Position numbers and translations under genes: made by a program. 13,209 nucleotides of DNA, taken from contig SOHS01000107.1 in assembly GCA_004377135.1 (NCBI GenBank), positions 1 through 13,209 on the forward strand, in the 5' to 3' direction. Positions within the stretch are counted from its first letter, which is position 1, and the number at the start of each line of letters is the position of its first letter. The DNA comes from Dehalococcoidia bacterium (GTDB lineage: Bacteria > Chloroflexota > Dehalococcoidia > GIF9 > AB-539-J10). Below, in pieces: positions 5,350 to 11,911 of the stretch. A model generated the notes under the pieces. That model had not been told where the DNA came from and did no database searches. It saw nothing but the letters and a program-made list of their open reading frames with translations.

Positions 5350-7590
5350 ATGAAAATAATACATAGTTCGCGGAGACAACATTATTTATCCAGAGTTGGC
5401 ATTTTTTTAGCTGTGACAGCCTTAATTGCCTTGATGGTTGGCTGTCAGGGTGAGGGTGAGGGGGAGCCTCCTTACTATGAACTCAGTATCGACAGCACCG
5501 CTGGAGGGTCGATAACCACCCCTGGAGAAGGGACTTTTGAATATGAACCGGGAGAGTCAGCCGACCTGGTGGCCGAGGCTGAGGAGGGCTACCGCTTTGT
5601 CGAGTGGACTGGTGATGTGGGCGGCATTGGCAATGTCGACGTCGCCACGACCTACATCATCGTCAGCAACGACTCTTCCATAACGGCTAACTTTGTGCCC
5701 AAATACACCTCCATGGTCGCGGCAGGTGGCTTTCACACGGCAGGGCTCAAGGTCAACGGCAGGGTAATCGCTGTGGGAGACAACTCCCACGGGCAGTGCG
5801 ATGTCGGTAACTGGAGGAACGCCACCCAGGTCGCCGCAGGTGTCTTTCACACGGTAGGGCTTAAGACGGATGGCACCGTGGTCGCCGTGGGACTGAACAC
5901 TTCCGGCCAGTGTAATATTGGCAACTGGACGGACATCGCGCAGGTCGCTGCAGGTGGAGCTCACACGGTTGGGCTTGATTCCGACGGCACTGTGGTCGCC
6001 GTCGGAGACAACAGTGGCGGGCAATGCGGTGTCGGCAACTTGACAGGCATCACTCAGGTCGCTGCAGGCGGGGCTCACACGGTGGGGCTTAAAGCCAACG
6101 GCAGCGTCGTCGCCGTCGGTGAAAACGGCGATGGTCAGTGCGACGTCACCGGCTGGACAGACATTATTTGGGTCGCCGCAGGCGAGGTTCACACGGTGGG
6201 ACTTAAGTCCGACGGCAGCGTCGTCGCCGTTGGGGAAAACAGCAACGGGCAGTGCAATGTCGACGGCTGGACAGATATCACCAAGGTCGCTGGAGGTGGG
6301 ACTCACACAGTGGGGCTGAAGTCCGACGGCACCGTCGTCGCCGTGGGATTGAACGCCTCTGGGGAATGCAATGTTGCTACCCAGAGCTGGACGGACATCG
6401 TCCAGGTAGCCGCTGGTGCTCACACGGTGGGGCTTAAGTCTGATGGCTGGGTAATCGCTGTTGGAGACAACGAATACGGGCAGTGCGATGTCGGCTGGAC
6501 GGATATCACCCAGGTCGCCCCAGGTGAGTATCATATGGTGGGGCTGAAGTCCGACGGCACCGTGGTTGCCGTAGGAGATAACGACTATGGGCAGTGCGAT
6601 GTCGGAAGCTGGATAGACATCACCCAGGTCGCCGCAGATTGGCATCACACGGTTGGACTCGGGTCTGATAATACCGTGGTCGCCGTGGGAGTCAACTACG
6701 AGGGGCAGTGCAATGTCGGCAGCTGGACAAATATAACCCAGGTCGCCGCAAACGGCGACCACACGGTGGGGTTGAAGTCCGACGGCACTGTGGTCGCCGT
6801 GGGAGATAACGACTACGGGAAGTGCGATGTCGGAAGCTGGATGGACATCACCCAGGTCGCCGCAGGCTACGAGCATACGGTGGGGCTGAAGTCCGACGGC
6901 ACTGTGGTCGCCGTGGGACGGAACAACAACGGGCAGGGCAATGTCGCCTACTGGACGAGCATTACACAAATCGCGGCAGGCTACTCTCACACAGTGGGGC
7001 TGAAGTCCGACGGCACCGTAGTCGCCACGGGAGACAACTACTATGGGCAATGCAATGTCGCTTACTGGACGGGCATCAGCCAGGTCGCCGCAGGCTACTT
7101 TCACACAGTGGGGCTGAAGTCCGATGGTACCGTGGTCGCCGCTGGAGACAACTACAGCGGGCAGTGCGATGTCGACGATTGGATGAACATTACCCAGGCC
7201 GCTGCAGGCCGGCTTTTTACGTTAGGGCTCGAGGACGATGATATCGTGATCGCCACAAGTCTGGTTGTTCATTGGAATCTGTCACTTGCGTTGCCGCCGT
7301 TGCGGTATCCACCCCCACCTCCACCGATACCTCCATCCACCGGTTGCTTCATCGCCACTGCAGCATACGGCACGCCGATAGCTGAGGAGATACAAATTCT
7401 CCGTGAGTTCAGAGATGAATACCTGCTAACAAACCCGTTGGGAAGAGCTCTGGTAGATTTCTATTACAGGGTTAGCCCACCGATAGCGGAGTTCATAACT
7501 GAGCATCCTAGCCTGAAGCCAATAGTAAGGGTCGGTCTATGGCCCGCTGTGGTGATAAGCGCCGTAATCGTCAACGCTGATCCAACCTAG
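5350..7590 (+). CDS. RCC1-type repeat lipoprotein 2 with CFI-box C-terminal tail
   Basis: The 746-aa protein is a tandem paralogue of the upstream gene, with the lipobox Cys also at 32 (LMVGC). A module at about 42-116 (YELSIDSTAGGSI then EGYRFVEWTGD) resembles the InlB-B/Flg_new-type bacterial repeat. Repeats fill 123-645: thirteen complete ones, mostly 38 residues (repeat 6 is 40, repeat 7 is 36), plus a degenerate fourteenth. A Pro-rich linker (about 649-665) leads to a tail beginning CFIATAAYGTP at 666, with LREFRDEYLL and YYRVSPPIAEF, and a hydrophobic segment near the end. This is the CFI-box C-terminal domain seen on exported bacterial proteins and thought to be a sorting or anchoring signal. 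A GGAGG site lies 9 bp before the ATG. No separate promoter is clear in the 109 bp gap, so it is probably co-transcribed with lipoprotein 1. Ligand unknown. Confidence 0.9.
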   Translation: MKIIHSSRRQHYLSRVGIFLAVTALIALMVGCQGEGEGEPPYYELSIDSTAGGSITTPGEGTFEYEPGESADLVAEAEEGYRFVEWTGDVGGIGNVDVATTYIIVSNDSSITANFVPKYTSMVAAGGFHTAGLKVNGRVIAVGDNSHGQCDVGNWRNATQVAAGVFHTVGLKTDGTVVAVGLNTSGQCNIGNWTDIAQVAAGGAHTVGLDSDGTVVAVGDNSGGQCGVGNLTGITQVAAGGAHTVGLKANGSVVAVGENGDGQCDVTGWTDIIWVAAGEVHTVGLKSDGSVVAVGENSNGQCNVDGWTDITKVAGGGTHTVGLKSDGTVVAVGLNASGECNVATQSWTDIVQVAAGAHTVGLKSDGWVIAVGDNEYGQCDVGWTDITQVAPGEYHMVGLKSDGTVVAVGDNDYGQCDVGSWIDITQVAADWHHTVGLGSDNTVVAVGVNYEGQCNVGSWTNITQVAANGDHTVGLKSDGTVVAVGDNDYGKCDVGSWMDITQVAAGYEHTVGLKSDGTVVAVGRNNNGQGNVAYWTSITQIAAGYSHTVGLKSDGTVVATGDNYYGQCNVAYWTGISQVAAGYFHTVGLKSDGTVVAAGDNYSGQCDVDDWMNITQAAAGRLFTLGLEDDDIVIATSLVVHWNLSLALPPLRYPPPPPPIPPSTGCFIATAAYGTPIAEEIQILREFRDEYLLTNPLGRALVDFYYRVSPPIAEFITEHPSLKPIVRVGLWPAVVISAVIVNADPT
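5716..7284 (+). repeat. Tandem 114-bp coding repeats (14 copies) in lipoprotein 2
   Basis: The unit is again 114 bp. Repeats 8 and 10 (starting around 6541 and 6769, exactly 228 bp or two units apart) are nearly identical over about 95 bp, differing at roughly seven positions. That suggests duplication or gene conversion of a two-repeat block more recently than the rest of the array. Confidence 0.85.
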
Positions 7591-7630
7591 AAGGCGGACA
7601 TAATAATCTTGCCGGCGCCGGGCTATGCGG

Positions 7631-9217
7631 TTATATTTCCACCGTTCCGTATTCGGTGGGCAGGATGACATTTATCCCGCTGTCGCTCAGATTATCCACG
7701 TAGAATTCGGGCTTCTCCGAGTGCACCGGTATAAGCACCTCCGGTTGAATCTCACGAGCAATTCTCAGCAGGTCTGGCCCACAAGCGTGCCCCGAAGCAT
7801 GCAGCCCTTTCTCCTCCTCTGGTATTTCCCATATGCCGTTCCTGTACAGAGGGAGACCATATGCTCGTAACTGGAAGTGCTCGAGCCAGTGGTGCAGGCG
7901 CCAGAAGTCCATCTCCTGTTCCTCATTGTGAGGTTCGCTAGAGCTAAAGACATAAAGGCTGCCGGTCCGGGGCTGTATGCTGGGCAGCTCGTTCAAGTCC
8001 CAGAAGCTGAAGCAGAGGATGAAATCACCCTGATTAGAACGAACATCCTTAGCCAGAACAATTTTGCTGGAGTAGTCCTGGTAGATATTTCGCAACCATA
8101 AAGCAGGAGTCTTGCTAGCGGTTGTTTCTTGATAGATGACAATGGCATCCTCCTGGGCAATGTCAGGTATCTCTGACTCGAGAAGGCGCATGGTCTTTAA
8201 AAGGTAAGCGTCCCTGGGCAAAATGGTTAACTTCCTTTTTGTGTCTCTGGCAACCTGCAAGAAGGTAAGCAAGCGATTTACATCTCTGGGAGGAAAATCG
8301 GCAATGACCAGACCACTGGCATCGTTAATAGCTTTGAAGGCATTTTCATATACTTCCTGCTCGGAAACATTCGCCGCTTTGTCCACATTAGTGCCTTCCA
8401 GGATTAATGCCCTGGGATGTAGCTGAGCTGCCTCCTTTATCATTGACTCGGTAAGTTTACCGTGCCTGCCATGAAGTCGCAGGTCGCCACTGTAAATCAC
8501 CCAACCAGAGCTTGTCTCAACGCCCCAGGAACAGGCACCGGGAATGGAATGGTCTACGGGGAAGCAACGCAGATTAAAGCTACATTTACTAATATCGCCC
8601 AGCAGTTGTGAGGCAAGTTTTTTCCGTCGGGTAGCTTTTTCCCAAAAATTTCCGGCCTCCTCACTCAGCTCGAGCTTATCAGCAACGCAGAAGCGACGTT
8701 GACGGTCACCACTGCTGCTGGCAACATAAGCCCCCTGCTTCCATCCCTTCAAACATTCCTCCACCCTGGGGGTGAAATAGCACACCTGCTGGTCGAAGGC
8801 TGATGTGCCTGAGTCCTGTACTGCCTTGGCGATAAATGCTGTGGTCGCTGTGGCATACACCGAAATGTCCTCTCGCAGGAAACATATGTGGCCGGAGTGG
8901 TCGAGATGGGCGTGGGTTAACAGAATTCCATCTATATCTTCAAGTTTGCGATAATGCTCTGCTCGGCGAAACTGCTGCCACAGGTTTTCTGTCTCCAGGT
9001 CAGTGCGATAAATGCCCTCAAGCTGTGGAAGCAGCCCCATTACTAACAGGTCGAGGAGTCCTGCTCCGGGGCGAGGCTTCAAATATTCCTCGTAGAAGAC
9101 CCGATACTTGCTATAGGGATAACCAAAGTCCAGGAAAAGCTTCCCCTTATCATCTTCAAGGAGGATTTTATTGCCTCCAATTTCCCCGACGCCTCCGTAG
9201 AACGTAAGCTTTACCAT
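7631..9217 (-). CDS. Beta-CASP metallo-beta-lactamase, RNase J-like predicted ribonuclease
   Basis: The 528-aa protein has the metallo-beta-lactamase core. It includes the N-terminal GGVGEIGGNK, the HxHxDH metal motif HAHLDH at 102-107 followed by SGH, DHS at 222-224, and SGD with Asp245 (motif 4). The beta-CASP features follow: Glu274 in LEGT (motif A), His477 in ASGHA (motif B) and His499 in IPVHSEKPE (motif C). Family members process or degrade RNA, and RNase J is the best-studied relative. It is not a canonical RNase J. Residues about 38-95 form an extra segment before the HxHxDH motif, and the chain ends soon after motif C without the usual C-terminal domain. There is no signal peptide. 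The ATG has no Shine-Dalgarno site. It converges on lipoprotein 2 and diverges from truB. The exact substrate is unknown. Confidence 0.88.
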   Translation of the reverse strand: MVKLTFYGGVGEIGGNKILLEDDKGKLFLDFGYPYSKYRVFYEEYLKPRPGAGLLDLLVMGLLPQLEGIYRTDLETENLWQQFRRAEHYRKLEDIDGILLTHAHLDHSGHICFLREDISVYATATTAFIAKAVQDSGTSAFDQQVCYFTPRVEECLKGWKQGAYVASSSGDRQRRFCVADKLELSEEAGNFWEKATRRKKLASQLLGDISKCSFNLRCFPVDHSIPGACSWGVETSSGWVIYSGDLRLHGRHGKLTESMIKEAAQLHPRALILEGTNVDKAANVSEQEVYENAFKAINDASGLVIADFPPRDVNRLLTFLQVARDTKRKLTILPRDAYLLKTMRLLESEIPDIAQEDAIVIYQETTASKTPALWLRNIYQDYSSKIVLAKDVRSNQGDFILCFSFWDLNELPSIQPRTGSLYVFSSSEPHNEEQEMDFWRLHHWLEHFQLRAYGLPLYRNGIWEIPEEEKGLHASGHACGPDLLRIAREIQPEVLIPVHSEKPEFYVDNLSDSGINVILPTEYGTVEI

Positions 9218-9290
9218 GCCGGTAGTGTATCATAGAAAAAGTGTCAACCCTATTTTCTCCCCCGGTATTGCGATCACTTCACTTTCTTTG

Positions 9291-9390
9291 TCATTGCGAG
9301 CACCAGAAAGGTGCGTGGCAATCCCATCGGCTCCCGAGATTGCGGAGCCTGTTCCGAAACGTAAGTGAGGAATCTCGCTCCTCGCAACGC
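9291..9390. repeat. Dispersed palindromic repeat (MITE-like, TCATTGCGAG family)
   Basis: The ends TTGCGAG (9294-9300) and CTCGCAA (9381-9387) are perfect inverted repeats. Inside are GCACC/GGTGC (9300-9304, 9310-9314), GGCTCC/GGAGCC (9329-9334, 9344-9349) and GAGG/CCTC (9367-9370, 9380-9383), giving a multi-arm fold. TCATTGCGAG...GTGGCAATC is a sequence style I know from non-coding repeats scattered in many bacterial genomes, recalled and not searched. It carries no gene. Its presence explains why the truB reading frame is open upstream of the real start. Confidence 0.6.
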
Positions 9391-9408
9391 CAGAACCTAA
9401 AACGGCTA

Positions 9409-9437
9409 GTGATAAGCTCCAGGTTTTTCGGTATACT
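9409..9437 (+). promoter_or_regulatory. Promoter of truB
   Basis: GTGATA (9409-9414, four of six matches), a 17-bp spacer and TATACT (9432-9437, five of six matches). Counting 7 bp from the -10 places the start at 9445, the A of the chosen ATG, so the mRNA may be leaderless. Confidence 0.5.
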
Positions 9438-9444
9438 TATGGGG

Positions 9445-10083
9445 ATGGACAAAATGTTACTGGTGGACAAGCCTAAAGGACTTACCTCCTCCCGAGTGGT
9501 ACAGCGGATAAAAAAGAAATTCAACGTAAAAGTTGGTCATACAGGGACCTTAGACCCCTTAGCGACAGGGCTTTTGGTGGTTCTCACCGGCAAGCGGACG
9601 AAAAGTGCCTCTTTGTTTCTTAAGCTGGACAAGGCTTACGAAGTTAAGGCTGTTCTCGGTATTGAGACAGATACCTTTGACTCCGATGGAAGGGTTTTGC
9701 GGCGAAGCGATAACGAAGTAACCAGAGAAGAATTGGAAAGGGCGATGAAGGAATTTTATGGTGATATTTGGCAGATCCCTCCACCGTTTTCAGCTAAAAA
9801 AATTGCGGGACGAAAAGCTTACGAACTAGCCAGAAAGGGTATCAGCGTAGATATACCGCCCAAAAAGGTAAGCATTTATTCTCTGGACCTTAAGGAATTC
9901 CAGTTTCCCTATTTCACTTTTGCTTGCGAGGTGTCTTCAGGATTTTACGTTAGAAGTCTTACTCGTGATATCGGAGAGAAACTGGGTGTGGGCGCTACTG
10001 TAGTGGAAGTTCGCCGCACTAGAGTGGGCCCTTATCACGTGGAACAGGCTAAAGGCTTAGAGGAGCTCCTGGGCTATAAATAG
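9445..10083 (+). CDS. truB: tRNA pseudouridine(55) synthase TruB, short form
   Basis: TruB converts U55 of the tRNA T loop to pseudouridine. The 212-aa product starts MDKMLLVDKPKGLTS, as family members do. It contains GHTGTLDPLATG (31-42) with the catalytic Asp37, the conserved Tyr65 in KAYEVK, PPPFSAKKIAG (112-122) and GFYVRSLTRDIG (166-177) with the conserved Arg170. It ends after the catalytic domain, without the C-terminal extension of longer TruB proteins. The frame stays open back to 9241, but that stretch is a palindromic repeat and its translation does not resemble TruB, so I chose the ATG at 9445. ATGs at 9439 and 9454 are alternatives. There is no clear Shine-Dalgarno site for 9445. 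It is followed by recA after 130 bp with its own promoter. Confidence 0.95.
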   Translation: MDKMLLVDKPKGLTSSRVVQRIKKKFNVKVGHTGTLDPLATGLLVVLTGKRTKSASLFLKLDKAYEVKAVLGIETDTFDSDGRVLRRSDNEVTREELERAMKEFYGDIWQIPPPFSAKKIAGRKAYELARKGISVDIPPKKVSIYSLDLKEFQFPYFTFACEVSSGFYVRSLTRDIGEKLGVGATVVEVRRTRVGPYHVEQAKGLEELLGYK

Positions 10084-10175
10084 TTGCCCCTTGCAGTCAA
10101 CAGCTTTGTTTTTTAGCGACAGTGGTAAACTCAGGCAAATTTTCACACTAAAAAGGACCTGACATTATTTTTCCT

Positions 10176-10204
10176 TTGAATGGGTTATAGTGCCATGATA
10201 TAAT
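10176..10204 (+). promoter_or_regulatory. recA promoter with extended -10
   Basis: TTGAAT (10176-10181), a 17-bp spacer and a perfect TATAAT (10199-10204) preceded by TG one base earlier (TGA, 10196-10198), which makes an extended -10. The predicted start (about 10211-10212) is 2-3 bp before the recA ATG. I see no LexA-type palindrome in the 130 bp upstream. Confidence 0.7.
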
Positions 10205-10213
10205 GCTTTAACA

Positions 10214-11251
10214 ATGGCTACTGACAAAGAGAAAGCAGTCGAATTGGCTATTGAGCAAATCGAGAGGCAATATGGCAAAGGTTCGATTATGAAGTTGGGC
10301 GAAGCTCCAGCTAGAGTAACTGGAGATGCCATTCCCACCGGGGCACTGGCTCTTGATTTAGCGTTAGGCATAGGTGGCATACCTAGAGGGCGAGTTACTG
10401 AGATTTTTGGTTCTGAGGCTTCGGGTAAGACTACACTCGCCCAGCATATAATGGCTGAAGCTCAAAAAACTGGCGGGATTGCTGCATATATTGATGTTGA
10501 GCATGCCTTTGACCCTACCTATGCTGCTAACTGCGGTGTCAACTTGCGCGATTTACTTATCTCCCAACCTGACACCGGCGAGCAAGCCCTGGAAATTACT
10601 GAAACCCTGGTGAGAAGCAGTGCTGTAGATGTAATAGTCATCGACAGTGTAGCCGCCCTAGCGCCCAGAGCTGAGATAGAAGGCGAAATGGGCGATGCCC
10701 ATGTTGGTTTGCAGGCACGATTGATGTCCCAGGCACTGAGAAAATTGAGTGCTGCTATCAGTAAGTCCAAAACAGCGGTTATTTTTATTAACCAGTTGCG
10801 AGAAAAGGTGGGCATTGTTTTTGGTAATCCGGAGGTAACTCCCGGGGGAAGAGCGCTTAAGTTTTATAGTTCGGTGAGGATAGACTTGAGGCGGCGTGAG
10901 TCCATCAAGCAGGGCACAGAAATGGTAGGCACAAGGGTAAGGGCCAGGGTGGTTAAGAACAAGGTAGCTCCCCCCTTCCGCAGCGCTGAATTTGATATTA
11001 TGTTTAGTTATGGGATAAGTAAGGAGGGAAATCTGGTTGACCTGGGCGTGGCAACAGGTGTGATAAAGAAAGCTGGCGCCTTCTTTACTTATGGCGATAC
11101 AAAGTTGGGGCAGGGCAGGGAAAATGCCAAGGATTACCTCAGGCAGCATCCTGAACTAGCTTCACAACTAGAAAGCACAATAAGAGCTTCAACAGCTATT
11201 CCCAGCATCTCTCCCGGGAAAGGTTCAGAAACCTTTTCACAGGAAGCTTGA
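10214..11251 (+). CDS. recA: Recombinase RecA
   Basis: RecA forms ATP-dependent filaments on single-stranded DNA, drives strand exchange and activates the SOS repressor. The 345-aa protein shows the N-terminal helix, Walker A at 66-73 (GSEASGKT), catalytic Glu96 (IDVEHAFDP), Walker B at 140-149 with Asp144, loop L2 (about 195-210) and the C-terminal domain. The usual Walker A is GPESSGKT; here positions 67 and 69 are Ser and Ala, an uncommon pairing. The tail (about 325-345) is short and only mildly acidic. The ATG has no Shine-Dalgarno site, and an extended -10 promoter ends 9 bp before it, so the mRNA appears leaderless or nearly so. recX follows after 21 bp. Confidence 0.98.
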   Translation: MATDKEKAVELAIEQIERQYGKGSIMKLGEAPARVTGDAIPTGALALDLALGIGGIPRGRVTEIFGSEASGKTTLAQHIMAEAQKTGGIAAYIDVEHAFDPTYAANCGVNLRDLLISQPDTGEQALEITETLVRSSAVDVIVIDSVAALAPRAEIEGEMGDAHVGLQARLMSQALRKLSAAISKSKTAVIFINQLREKVGIVFGNPEVTPGGRALKFYSSVRIDLRRRESIKQGTEMVGTRVRARVVKNKVAPPFRSAEFDIMFSYGISKEGNLVDLGVATGVIKKAGAFFTYGDTKLGQGRENAKDYLRQHPELASQLESTIRASTAIPSISPGKGSETFSQEA

Positions 11252-11272
11252 TGTAATTCAGGAAGAAGTCAG

Positions 11273-11746
11273 TTGGCGGATAGTAATTCCTTGCAGGATT
11301 GCCTCAATGCAGCCTACCATTATCTCAGTTATCGCCCGCGTAGCGAAGGGGAAATCAGGCAGTGGCTTCACCGACGCGGTTTTGCTAATGAAGTGGCAGA
11401 GAAAACAATTGTCAAGCTCAGGGAGCAAAACTTGAGCGATGATTTCGCCTTCGCCCGGTTCTGGAAGGAGAACCGCTTATCATTCAAGCCCAAGAGCAAA
11501 AGATTGATAAAAAAGGAATTAAGAGATAAAAAAGTAGCCGCAGAAATAATTGAACAGGTGACCGAGGACATAGATGACGAAGAGATTGCTTATAAGCTAG
11601 GCTCTAGTCGGATGCCTGCCCTTGCCTATCTCGATTATCCAGACTTCTACCGACGTCTATCAGGTTACCTTGTTTACCGCGGTTTTAGTTACGAAATCAT
11701 AAAGCATACGGCTGCTCTTGTCTGGCAGGAAAGGGAAGAAGGCTAG
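11273..11746 (+). CDS. recX: RecA regulator RecX
   Basis: RecX binds RecA filaments and limits their growth and activity. The 157-aa product is helical throughout, in three-helix repeats. The N-terminal segment AYHYLSYRPRSEGEIRQWLHRRGF (here about 14-37) is the typical RecX opening. It is followed by the LSDDFAFARFWKENR region and a LIKKELRDKKV segment. Length is normal. The start is TTG, with GGAAG about 8 bp upstream. Position directly after recA is the classic arrangement. Its stop is separated by one base from the ATG of the next small membrane protein, so transcription very probably continues into the OadG/OadB pair. Confidence 0.93.
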   Translation: MADSNSLQDCLNAAYHYLSYRPRSEGEIRQWLHRRGFANEVAEKTIVKLREQNLSDDFAFARFWKENRLSFKPKSKRLIKKELRDKKVAAEIIEQVTEDIDDEEIAYKLGSSRMPALAYLDYPDFYRRLSGYLVYRGFSYEIIKHTAALVWQEREEG

Positions 11747-11747
11747 G

Positions 11748-11894
11748 ATGATAGACTGGGAATTAGTGGCAAAAATTGCTGGCGGTGGATTTGGTTCTAC
11801 CCTCATCATCCTCGCGATTCTCTGCATTGTAATCTGGCTGATAGGGCTTGTGGTACGAAGAAGGGCCCGAAGGGCTAAGGATGAATCTAAATAA
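11748..11894 (+). CDS. OadG-like small subunit of a Na+-pumping decarboxylase
   Basis: This 48-aa ORF is easy to miss by length cut-offs. It begins MIDWELVAKIAGG, has one transmembrane helix (about residues 15-36) and ends with a very basic then acidic cytoplasmic tail (RRRARRAKDESK). A single N-terminal helix followed by a charged tail, placed immediately before oadB, is the layout of the gamma subunit of oxaloacetate or methylmalonyl-CoA decarboxylase pumps, which holds the complex together. The tail is much shorter than in classical OadG and lacks a His-rich metal-binding end. AAGG lies close upstream, and the ATG is one base after the recX stop. Identity rests on position and topology more than sequence. 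Confidence 0.7.
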   Translation: MIDWELVAKIAGGGFGSTLIILAILCIVIWLIGLVVRRRARRAKDESK

Positions 11895-11911
11895 TCGGGA
11901 TATAAGTTAAG

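Noticed and set aside
5557..7104. 515-residue minus-strand open frame opposite lipoprotein 2
   Set aside because: Same cause: periodic, G/C-rich third positions leave the antisense frame open. Its repeats mirror the sense ones, and no independent start signals are seen.
7612..7621. CCGGCGCCGG palindrome between converging lipoprotein 2 and the RNase J-like gene as a bidirectional terminator
   Set aside because: It leaves at most a 3-bp stem once a loop is allowed, and no T-run follows on either strand.
9224..9247. TTGACA and TATGAT upstream of the RNase J-like gene as its promoter
   Set aside because: The two hexamers are only 7 bp apart on the minus strand, and no other -35 is well placed. 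The real promoter remains unassigned.
9241..9444. 68-residue N-terminal extension of TruB
   Set aside because: The stretch is the palindromic repeat plus promoter DNA. Known TruB proteins start close to LLVDKPKG, and the promoter -10 lies inside the extension.
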